Shown here: piece after piece, positions 1-10,200 of the stretch
Layout of the letters: each line of letters starts with the position of its first letter
Position numbering within the stretch: position 1 is the first letter of the stretch
From: Bradysia coprophila
Lineage: Eukaryota; Arthropoda; Insecta; Diptera; Sciaridae
DNA: 64,000 nt
Direction: 5' to 3'
Assembly (NCBI RefSeq): GCF_014529535.1
Contig: NW_023503493.1
Coordinates: forward strand, 6,852,001 to 6,916,000
Notes under the pieces: model-generated
The model's database searches: none
Told to the model about the DNA's origin: nothing
What the model saw: the letters and a program-made list of their open reading frames with translations, nothing else
Made by a program: the position numbers and the translations under genes

Positions 1-134
1 AAATGCTGTTCTACTCCGCTACAGTTCAGCAAAAAGCGCACTTTCCGTGACAACGATGAAAGTGAAAGTGATATGAGGTATGTAGCCCGCCACGTACCTT
101 GCAAACGTTTAAACAACACTGACAAAAAATATTT

Positions 135-231
135 GAAAATTTTACCTGTTGCAGGTAACTTTGTCTCCAGCTACAGCTGTGGGGGCTGTCGTTACCTGAA
201 GACAAAGTTACCTGCAACAGGTAAAATTTTC
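135..231. repeat. Perfect 31-bp inverted repeat (hairpin)
   Basis: Positions 135-165 are the exact reverse complement of 201-231, with a 35-nt loop between. Each arm also contains the smaller palindrome ACCTGTTGCAGGT. It could be a very small foldback element or a transcribed hairpin. No flanking duplication was seen. Confidence 0.8.
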
Positions 232-729
232 AACTATTTTTTGGCAGTGAACACTTTGACTTTATCAATGGTCGATACATCCATTATTGCATATTTCGTA
301 GGATATTAAACATGCTGAAGGAGCGTTTTAAAATCTGAAAATGAAAATGGTGTTCGAAATCAAATTCAGTAAAGAATGACCGAAATGAGCGAAAAGTAAG
401 GGAAAACGAACTTTCATGTCCTGTCCTTCACGTCATTCAAAGCTAAGATTGTGTTGGTCTTACCTTTCCTAAATCATCTTTTATTGACAGCAATAAGAAA
501 AAAAGCAAAAGCACCTCCAGATGCTGTCACAGCATTGCTGTGATCTTATAGTGAGAAGTAATGTTGAAACAAATGAAGTAAGAGATTTGTACGTATCGAA
601 CACTAAGAAATGCTTTAAACAGGTGATGTAACAGATTCAATGACTATAAATGAATACGTTTTTCGTTTCTCAAAAAATAGCGAATATGACTTCCTTCCTT
701 GACTTACCACTCAAAAATGTCATACTCAC
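232..729. other. Sequence downstream of the odorant receptor, no gene seen
   Basis: No coding signal was recognised. The last short exon expected for the receptor pseudogene upstream on the minus strand should lie here, but no convincing match was found. Confidence 0.4.
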
Positions 730-2038
730 CGTAGTAAACATTTCCAAATCCACAGAAAATAATTTTCCAACCACGAACTGTCTCGGCCGTTTCAGGTATT
801 CAACTAAAATGACGACATGCTGTTTGCACGGTTCTGTCTGAATTATCCAATCGGATTCAAAGAGACAGTAAGACAACCGGTCAGACGATAACATTATTTC
901 GTTGCCCAAGTACAGAACGGCGAAAATATCGGAATAACAGTAGAAAATCTCGATAAAATAAAAGAGACTGATGGCAAAGTTGTCGTGGATTTTCTACACA
1001 CAGAGTCAAGCGTTTTTAATTGTCGTAAATCGATAGTTGAAATTTTAGCTTACGAACGACAAGACGAATGTAGCTCCACAGATACACAAGCTGCTGGTGA
1101 TGATTTGAAGTAGAAATAGGCTGGAAAAGGTCCCTTCGAATTCGTTGAGTTGTCTGCGGTATGGAAATAGCAAAAAAAAAGATTTTTGTTTCCAATGCAG
1201 TCAGCATCTTTTCATACTCATTAATAATTTCCAGTCTTCGGATTCCATCAGTCAAACGTTGAATGTATGAGGTTTCATATTCATCAGATCTTGGCGTAGT
1301 CCATCCACTTTTTCCATCTTTCACTTCTTTCATGGCTGTACCCAAATTTTGAAACTCATTTCCCAATATATCGTACTTGACCACAAAGATCTGCATCATT
1401 TATTTATTTATTTATTTATTTATTTATCTCAGTTTAACGACCAGATAACAGGCAAGGCCCAATAATAATCCAGTCAAGACCATATACCATATACCATATC
1501 ATGCTGACAAACATGACCAAAGTTATGGACAGAATATATGATCCAGCCACAAGTGTGTAGGCCAACCAAAATGCAAATTCGTGCGTTCTATAGTCCCATG
1601 GGAACGCGACATCGAATAGTAATCTCTTTCTGATCACCGGTAATACTACTACCGCAACGCACAAAGTGTATGAAATGAAAAGGAATGACAGGGCTAGCCT
1701 GTACATATTTCTAATTAGGCCTCATAGTTGTCGGTGTTGTTAAAGCAAATTCTAGACATAAATTCTAGAATTTGATTTTGCTTCCAAATAATGAAATACA
1801 GTCGATACGACTGTATGATTAGAATGAGGACGATCACTGTCAGAAATACGGCGTTGTCTGTGTTCTCAGATGTGTAAACTCCTACCATTGACGATAAATT
1901 GAATGCCGAAAAGAAGATGAAGTAGAACACTTGCAGCAAAGTAACTTTGCCATTTTTATTCCACAAGCCGACAGCGTGATAAATTGTTGTAAATCGATGG
2001 ACGACTTTAGGTACCTTAACAATGTACGGTTTTTCCAT
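730..2038 (-). pseudogene. Odorant receptor (7tm_6) pseudogene, frameshifted and interrupted
   Basis: Insect odorant receptors are seven-helix ligand-gated channel subunits in olfactory neuron dendrites. The N-terminal piece starts at 2038 and has hydrophobic helices plus the motif YHAVGLW. Near 1720 the frame breaks after DNYEA; one extra base would rejoin it to RNMYRLALSF, continuing through FPWDYRTHEFAFWLAY. A non-receptor segment with an in-frame stop then separates MIWYM from MQIFVVKYDILGNEF. After that, splicing looks intact: exon to 1218, intron 1154-1217, exon 1054-1153 (NEFEGTFSSLFLLQ), intron 994-1053, exon 730-993 ending in LFSVDLEMFTT. That last motif is typical of the receptor C-terminus. 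The usual final exon of about 10-15 residues was not found. Assembly error could explain the single-base shift but not the insertion. Confidence 0.8.
1397..1490 (-). mobile_element. Short 3' fragment of a non-LTR retroelement (SINE/LINE-like tail)
   Basis: On the minus strand a stretch unrelated to odorant receptors ends in CTGTTATCTGGTCGTTAAAC, then GAG and about seven ATAA units. A tetranucleotide tail after a conserved 3' end is usual for non-LTR retroelements and SINEs. The fragment lies inside a receptor exon between MIWYM and MQIFVVKYD. The exact left junction is blurred by a local GGTATAT duplication, so a target-site duplication cannot be called. Confidence 0.55.
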
Positions 2039-2339
2039 TATTTATCGTCTTGTACAAGTAATTAAGGTGAATTTCTTTCCGCTTTTACAAAATTCGGGTT
2101 TCACCATAACAATGTTAGCTTTTATTGTTCGTTATTGTAATCTTTCGTTCGATCTAGACTGAGGTGTCTATACTAGCTAAATCGTCAGTGTAGTAACAAC
2201 CGATATTGAAAGAACATTAAACTGTGTTAATGGTCCCTTGATGAAACTAACTTAACGACAAGAAAATTTGTGACACCAGCTGGGAAAATGGACTCCATTT
2301 TATTTGATTTGTGAATCATGCCCGCACGTTAGTTAGCGG
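2039..2339. promoter_or_regulatory. Upstream region of the odorant receptor pseudogene
   Basis: This non-coding stretch lies between the receptor start codon and the repeat element beginning near 2340. It probably holds the old promoter, but no specific motif was assigned. Confidence 0.3.
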
Positions 2340-2608
2340 GCGTGACGCAAGTCCACTACCAAAAATGTTTTTAAAAAAAATTTTTTGGGGACGGCGGAGC
2401 ATATTTGCAGCAACTTTTTGACTTCTTCCCCTTAACTCCAACGACCATCAAACTAGGATATCTGGAATCTAGGAATCCATACGAGTTCAACGAGCTATCA
2501 CACGTTACTGCAGCTTCAAAATTGGCCGAGATATTGAACTTCGAAATATTGATGTCTGTATGAAAATAAGCAAAATTTCGTTTTTTCAGATAACTGAAAT
2601 CGCCTACC

Positions 2609-2640
2609 TTAGTTAGTTAGTTACTTAGTTAGTTAGTTAG
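2609..2640. repeat. (TTAG)n microsatellite
   Basis: About eight TTAG units with one interruption. Confidence 0.85.
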
Positions 2641-3004
2641 CTCCAGGATTCCGGGATCCAGGAACTCCTAAACGTTTCTATAGATTTTCCTGAAATTTTG
2701 GTTATAGGCTATAATAATGGCCCAAAAATAAGAATGGAATTTTCAAAAGTTGGAAAAAGCTCATATCTTGGGAGCTAGGGCTCCCGGAAGTTTCCATACC
2801 TGTCAACGCGTTTACAATTGTGTAGCGGTTGTTTTAAATGCTACAGAGGCGTGCGATACATCAAATGAAAGGTATGGACGGTACGAATCAAAGAAAAAAA
2901 AGTTTATGCAAATCGGGTAGCTCGGTGGTGAGCTACAACGCTCCAAGTGGACCATTTTGGAGCTACTCCAACGTACAGCGATCGGTGATGATTTTGAGTT
3001 TATC

Positions 3005-3790
3005 TCGGTTGGTTTGAAAGTTGGACACTTGGTTTCTTCGGCAAAGTTGTTGGGTATAGAAAGAGTGGTTGCGTGGAAGTGACCACAATGTACGCTTTTA
3101 TGTAATAGTTACCACCCCCTAGATTTTTGTAACTTTTTGTGTGAAGCAGATGGAAAGTTGGTTTCTTCAGCAAAGTTGTTCGGTATAGAAAGAGTGGTTG
3201 TGTGTAAGTGACCACAGTGTACGCTTTTATGTAATAGTGACCACCCCCTCGATTTTTATAACTTTTTGTGTGAATCAGATGGAAAGTTGGTTTCTTCGGC
3301 AAAGTTGTTGGCTATCGAAAGAGTTGTCGTCTGAAAGTGACCACAGTGTACGCTTTTATGTATTAGTGACCACCCCTTAGATTTTTATAACTTTTTGTGT
3401 GAAGCAGATGGAAAGTTGGTTTCTTCGGCAAAGTTGTTGGCTATCGAAAAAGTTGTCGTCTGAAAGTGACCACAGTGTACGCTTTTATGTAATAGTGACC
3501 ACACCCTCGATTTTTGTAACTTTTTGTGTGAAGCAGATGGAAAGTTGGTTTCTTCGGCAAAGTTGTTGGTTATCGAAAGAGTTGTTGTCTGAAAGTGACC
3601 ACAGTGTACGCTTTTATGTATTAGTGACCATCCCCTCGATTTTTGTAACTTTTTGTGTGACGTAGATGGAAAGTTGGTTTCTTCGGCAAAGTTGTTGGTT
3701 ATCGAAAGTGTTGTCGTCTGAAAGTGACCACAGTGTACGCTTTTATGTAATAGTGACCAACCTCTAGATTTTCGTAACTTTGTATGAAGC
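3005..3790. repeat. 129-bp tandem repeat array, six units
   Basis: The motif TACGCTTTTATGTA starts at about 3091, 3220, 3349, 3478, 3607 and 3736, an exact 129-bp spacing each time. As 129 is a multiple of three, open frames run through the array on both strands. These repetitive peptides are artefacts of the period, not genes. Units differ by a few substitutions. Confidence 0.92.
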
Positions 3791-3800
3791 AGGTGGGAAG

Positions 3801-4330
3801 TTCCTCTGGCACTTTCTAACTTCCAATGGATTTTTCGATAGATTTGGGTTATTTTCGATATAATTGAAGTGGTCCGAGGTTGATTCCTAAATTTTGGGAT
3901 GACAGATAATTCCTCTGGCACTTCCTAACTTTCATCGGATTTTTCGATGGACTTGGGTTATTTACGAAGTAAGTAAGGTGTTACAAGGGTGGTTCCTAAA
4001 TTTTGGGATTACAGATGATTCCTCTGGCACTTCCTAACTTTCATCGGTTTTTTTGATGGATTTGAGGTATTTCCGATATAAGTGAGTTGTTCCAAGGTTG
4101 GTTCCTAAATTTTGGGATGACAGATGATTCCTCTGGCACTTCCTAACTTCCATCGGATTTTTTGATGGATTTGGGTAATTTTCGACATGAGTGAGGTGTT
4201 CTGAGGTTGGTTCCTAAATTTTGGGATGACAGATGATTCCCCTGGCACTACCTAACTTCCATCGGATTTATTGATGGATTTAGTTTATTTTCTATATAAG
4301 GGCAGATTTTGCCAATAACGGTCTGTTGCG
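3801..4330. repeat. 109-bp tandem repeat array
   Basis: TTCCTCTGGCA-like motifs begin at 3801, 3910, 4019, 4128 and 4237, exactly 109 bp apart. A further unit at about 4843 lies beyond an inserted foldback element. The same unit recurs in reverse orientation at 33.36-33.80 kb. Confidence 0.9.
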
Positions 4331-4503
4331 TTACAATTTTTAAGACTGAAAACTCTAGTTTCAAGAAAAAATCGTAGTTTCAGGCATTAGACTGATCCTT
4401 CCTCTATTGCCTCAAAGTGTTAAAAATTTGATCTGAGGTAACTGGTCATACAAAACTATTGCAATTGGCGGAGGTCTGCATTTTCAAACCCATATTCTAC
4501 GGC

Positions 4504-4753
4504 GATCTCCGCTATCAAAATTTTTTCTCCGCCAACAACGGATTTGTTCCATTTGTCTCCACCAAGTTTTATTCGTTTACCATAGAAACTCAGGCGTCCG
4601 CTGATAGACGATTTTACAGATTCTGAAAATTTACTATCAGCGAACCGCCGAGTTATGTGGGAGGACAACCAAAACTTTCGGGGATGGAAAGAGCCGGAAA
4701 AACTGTGGAACAAATCCGTTATTGGCGGAGAAAAAATTTTGATAGCGGAGAAT
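4504..4753. mobile_element. Foldback element inserted in the 109-bp array
   Basis: Arms at 4504-4550 and 4707-4753 are near-perfect reverse complements, both containing ATCAAAATTTTTTCTCCGCC or its complement with small changes. It separates the fifth and sixth 109-bp units, so it probably inserted after the array formed. Confidence 0.7.
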
Positions 4754-5140
4754 TGACGAGGCTTTAAAGTTCAAATTCAACAAAATATGCCCATAAGTGA
4801 AGTGGTCCAAGGTTGGTTCTTAAATTTTGGGATAACAGTTGATTCCTCTGGCAATACCTATCTTCCGTCAGTTTCAGAAACCATGGCTATGAAAATAATT
4901 AAAATAGGACAAAATCCGTCGTGAAATAATGGAATTTAAACGGAAGAAGGCCGAATCATCTGCCACTTTGTGACGCATTTTTTTTTGTCAAATTTTCTTT
5001 CTGAAACTTTTTGGGTCACTTTTATGTTGATAAAACGTTTGCGTACAGGCGCAGAATGCGTCACCCTCAGCGATATCAGTTATTTTGTAAGTAAGATAAA
5101 GGACTTGCGTCACATTTACCCTTCTGGGTTTTTTGGGGGA

Positions 5141-7219
5141 TTAGGAAATATATAGGGTTGAAAAACGGAGTCACTGTCACGAAATACGGCACAAAATTAC
5201 GGTAATTACAATTAGTTTAATTAAATCGTTTAAATTGAAACGGTATGTTTCAGGAATTGATTTTTACTTGTTGTAATAAATCACCAACCTTGACGATTTA
5301 CCTTGAACATATGGAATGTAAATTGCAGATTTGAAGTTCCATATAATTTGTCTCGATCTAAGTGAAGAAACTTCCACTTACAACGTAGTTTTTGATTTTA
5401 CAACTAGGAAACTGTTCTCAAATGACGTCACGCCGTTAGTGGGTGTTCAAGAAAACTTGACGGTTCTAACTGTTCTCTAACGGGTCTGGGGTATTTTTGA
5501 CTCCTTTTGGATGATGATTGAGGAGGGGATGTGGAAAATTGCATAAAATAGCGTGACGTCAGGTGTGAACGACCCCAAGGTGAGCTTGTGCAGACAAATA
5601 GTTAAAAAAAATTCGGGAACAAAATGGTTGAGGTAATACAGAAAATTATTCAGACCTTTAAACGTAAGTCATGAAACGCTCTTTGAGGGAAAAAATACTT
5701 TGGATTCCATCGCCTCATCATCCTAAAGAAGCTGTGGATGTTGATAATAACCTCAGACCCTTAACACGTCCAGTACACTCTGCGACCGATACGGAGAAAA
5801 CGCAGCTTCTACAACAATGTCCTGCCTTTCGCTTTTATTATGACCTAAGCGAGCCAAATCCTTTGGTTCATACACGGTAGACTCCATAAAAAAAACCATC
5901 CACCCAGGACAATACGAAATTATCTCAACCGAATTAATGGTAGATTATTGAATTGGTCTACTAAATATACGTTATTAAACGAATGTTTTTATGTCATTCA
6001 ACTTACTGTTCTAATGGCATTGCATAAGTGATATCCTGCACGAATCTTTATATTCCATGCAACGCATTCGGATAACGATACATTAATAAAGCAAGGTCAA
6101 TGTTCCAAATATTGATATGCTGTCGCAAAATGCGACTACTTCCGGATCCGGAATTACTTCTATCTACATTTCCGAGTAGAATGTTAGGAAGTAGTAGGTT
6201 ACAAGTCAAGTGAGTCAGCTGCAGACAGTATGAGTATGAGAACCTCACTTCAAAATTTGATAACCAAAATTATGAACTCGATTTCAAACTCGACCCAAAC
6301 GCAAGAAATGAACCCGTGCGACGAATCATTTATCTCATTATCGCATTCTTCCAACTGCAATCCATCATCTCACAACCGATTAACTAATTTAAATATTCAT
6401 TAAAATTAATCTAAATTAACATATCGCGCACATACTCATAATTTAACCAGAAAAATGTACAGGATTGATGATGGGTCGTACAACCAACATACCCAAACCG
6501 CATTATGTGTATAACAAATAACCGCGTTCAACAGTTAGTTTTTCCCCAAGACTCATCATTTCTTTTCATTATTCAGTTTGATTGTCTTTAATGAATCGGT
6601 TAATTGAATGTCTACTTGTGACATTTGAACTTCCTTCCAAAAACAAACATTCGTCTAACGACTCGAAAATGAGTGTACATAACACCCACAACGTGCAGAC
6701 CTTCTGCTGACAAGGCAAGCGAATGGAAATAAAAAAAAAATTCCAACATCTTTTTTTAATAAGTTGTTATAGTTGTTGTAGTTATATTACAGTGGGCACC
6801 ATACGTATTCGGTTTTCCAGCTCCGGTCATATTTAAGTTGTAGGCATCGTTATCATTTGATTATTATTATTGTCAATAAATGTTGTGTTTCACTCATGTT
6901 ATTGGTATAGTTAAAATGAAACAAATAAACTAAAAACAATTAATTAATTGGTGTAATTGATGGGAACGGTTCATATGGGCTGGCTCTCATTGAATGGCAT
7001 CTGATGTCCAATTTTAAAATTTAATTTAATTTTGACACTCACAACGAACGAATTGAGAATTATTGTTCGACTGCATTTTTATAAAAATTTCTAAGTATAC
7101 AAGTGATCCGAGCGGAGCGCGGTCTTTCCAAAGGATTTTACCCACATTATGTAAGAAAGCCATTCAATTTCTTAAAATTTTCTTTAATACAAAAAAAAAT
7201 TCTGGATTCTGAACACAAT
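5141..7219. other. AT-rich intergenic region
   Basis: No gene was recognised. The short open frames here show no family resemblance or coding bias. The stretch runs up to the 3' end of the lipocalin gene. Confidence 0.5.
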
Positions 7220-10200
7220 TTAGTAGTAGAAAAGGAAAGCCAAGCCTAACAGTAGAATCGAAGAAAATGTAACCGCCGGTGCATTTCCAGTAGCGCACAC
7301 TCTTCGAATCGATGAAGTACTTAATCCTCGACGTCTTAGTAAATTTCTTACACTTTGAATGTCCTGAAATAAATGAGCACAAAAAATGGTAAGAAACTAA
7401 CAGAATAACGTGTCGTTGATGGTATCGAGATCATGGAATTTTATTACTGAAAATTCCCTAAATTTATATAAATTTGCCGAAAATTAAATTTTACCGAAAT
7501 CTACCAAAAATTTACCCAAATTTTTAAAACAATAACCAAATTTACCGAAAAAGTTTTACGGTAAGTAAATTTGGGTAAATTCAGTAAATAAAACTCTGAA
7601 TAATATGCCTGTGGAAAGTAGAATGACATCTGTCTAGTCTTTCAGAAAGGACAATTAAAACAGCCACAAAAATTTGCAACGGATCTCAAATTTGTACTGT
7701 TGAAACTAATGAAGTAGCAGATTTTCGAATCGAATGATTAACCAATAATTTATGCGAACAGAATTAACCATAATACGCCTGGTATAAACAGCTTTGAATA
7801 TTTAATTCAAATTGTATTTTAAACAAAAACGAAACCACCAGACGTAATTCAATGCAGTCATACTATTAATTGAATGGAAAATTTATGAATGAATGATTCA
7901 ACAAATCAAATTATTTACGATGTTACGCATACATACAATCACATTTTACACAAGGCCAAGGACAAAGGCTTTATGACCAGCGGTGCGGAAAGGTCATAGA
8001 AGAAATGACATCACTTAGCCTGGATGGATTCTCTTTAATTTTGCTAAATTTATCTCCCACTAAATCCGAGAGAGAGGTAAATGAAGCTGAGCTCAATTAA
8101 TTGTTCAATCTAGGCATATGTTATCGACAACAACGACAAATATATTCTATTTGTGGCCTAATAACACTTATTATAGCAAAATGAATGTTGAAACTAATGA
8201 GGTAAGAGATTTTGATGAAATAACGTATTACTTAAGGAAGTAATAGATTCGATTTAATTCTACTACAGTGATATGTTCATCGTCTGTGAAGATATAAATT
8301 ATGTTCAAAAAAATGTGTCATTACCTCGTGAGTTAGTGTATTCGGTCTCCTGGACAAAATTACTGAGAATAACTGTCCTGTAGGCACGGTTTGACAAAAC
8401 GTTAGAACCAAATGAGTGCCAACAGCTTTCATCACTTGAAGCGTTCCAGTAAACTGAGTGTACGGCGTATTTCTTTCAGCATCTTTTTGTATATGCAAAA
8501 TACAAATTGATTTTGCGATTAACTCTTCCATTTTCTATGAAAATTGAAAATATAAAACACTCCCAACCTGCAAGTGGCGGCGAAGATATCCAAAAGCCAC
8601 GTCGGGTCGTATTGTATCGGAGAGAATATTCCAGCACAGTTCCTCTTTCCTCCCAGATCAGTCTAACATAGTTGTATTGATTCGGGCGAGGTCTACTCCT
8701 TTCGGCATTGTAGTAGGGAGCATCAAATGAATCGTAGGTTGGAGAACGTGTTGTAATTTGCTGTGAATGTAGTTGGAGAAAATGAAATAAAATTCAAAGA
8801 GCTATGTGCGGAAGAGGCAATCAAACCTCGTGGGTCGTTTCCTTTATGTGGACTGTGACGCAAGTATCCACTAATTTGTCACTTTCATAACTGTTTTGAT
8901 GTTGCAGTACTTCGGCGCCATACCACATTCCAGTTATCTAAAAATTGATTTTATGTAGAAAATCGTTTTCTTTCAGCTTGAAATCCGATCAAATAATTTG
9001 CCTAATCTGAGTGATCATTTGTCTAAAAATTTGAACTGAAATCGCAACGTCGCGTAGCACGTGGCACCCTTTCCCTCTTTTTGTCATACTTTCTCATTTT
9101 GACATCAACTTCTGATCTACTGAGCCAACACACCTAGCATAGTAGTAGAATATTGTTTATGTCAGAGTAATATTTACACTACCAGCATGACTTTGAGCAG
9201 GGCTTATTTTAAGGAAGTTAAATTCCCCAAAAATTGTCTAACTTTGAGAAATCTTCTAAATTTTGGGCTGTCCATGGCAAGGTCCATGGGCGTACAATAT
9301 TTTGAATAATCTTTTAAATTTAGCGATATCTATGGTCGTGCGATCTTTTGAGAAAATTTTAATTTTTGGGCTGTCTTTGGTCGTACAATCTTTTGAGAAA
9401 TCTTTTAAATTTCAAGCTGCCTACGATCGTATGATCTTTAGAGAAATCATGTACATTTTTGGCTGTCTTTGATCGCGTGAATTTTATAAAATTTAAGAGA
9501 AACCAGAATTGCTTGAATTTTTGGTAATTTTTGAAATTTTCGGACATTTAACTCCCTAAAATGATCCTACTGCCTAGAAACAATATAAAAATGAAAAATT
9601 GCACTGTCGTAATTTATAACTTATTTGAAATAAGCAATTTTCTACTACTATGCTAGGTGCGTCGACTGGACCGGCTTTCATAACTACTTTGTATTAGATT
9701 ATAGTATCACAAAGCGGATGCCACTGTTTTTCAAGCTAATGAATTAGTAATTTGAGTTCGATAAATAATTTGAATGATTCAGTATAACGCAAATCGTTAA
9801 CTTGTTGAAAGAAGATTGAAATTCTAACGTTAAGAGATTGAATTGCTTTTGTTTTAATTTAAAATATTTCTCCGAAGTGATCACTGATCACAGTATTATC
9901 AATGCATCATAAGCAGTCTTTTGTCATGTCGGCTTCTATTAACAATAATTAATTTTGCATTTTATAAATTAATTTAGGTTGCTGCTGTACTGGGTGTCAT
10001 GTCACATGCTAGCACGTAATTTTGTTTAATCAGTTGTGATTCTGATCACAATTTTCTGATATTTATAGCTTCATTTATAGTCTCACTTTTATGGAAGGAA
10101 TAGCAATAAATAATGGGAAATTATATGAACCGCCAGTCAAATTATTCAATTTGTCAGTTATTTTATTACATTTCTCAGGTATTCTCCTAAACTTGTCTCC

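Larger units (their letters stand above)
2340..5140. mobile_element. Large non-coding repeat element with subterminal GTGACGCAAGTCC
   Basis: GTGACGCAAGTCC at about 2344 is mirrored by GGACTTGCGTCAC at about 5103, suggesting inverted ends. Inside are a 129-bp tandem array, a 109-bp tandem array and a small foldback insert. The left part (2570-2790) and the 109-bp array recur in reverse orientation at 33.2-34.2 kb, so this is a dispersed family. The inner right end (4970-5110) resembles the arms of the foldback at 14.0-14.5 kb. No transposase was seen. A non-autonomous, satellite-carrying DNA transposon is the likely class. Confidence 0.6.

Noticed and set aside
3385-3921. Open frame of 178 codons on the minus strand (and 88 codons on the plus strand) across the tandem array
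   Set aside because: The frames exist because the 129-bp period is a multiple of three; the peptide simply repeats every 43 residues and has no family features.
8845-8870. GTGACGCAAGT match to the dispersed repeat motif within lipocalin exon 2
   Set aside because: The match is short and lies within conserved coding sequence (DTCVTV), so it is coincidence rather than a repeat insertion.
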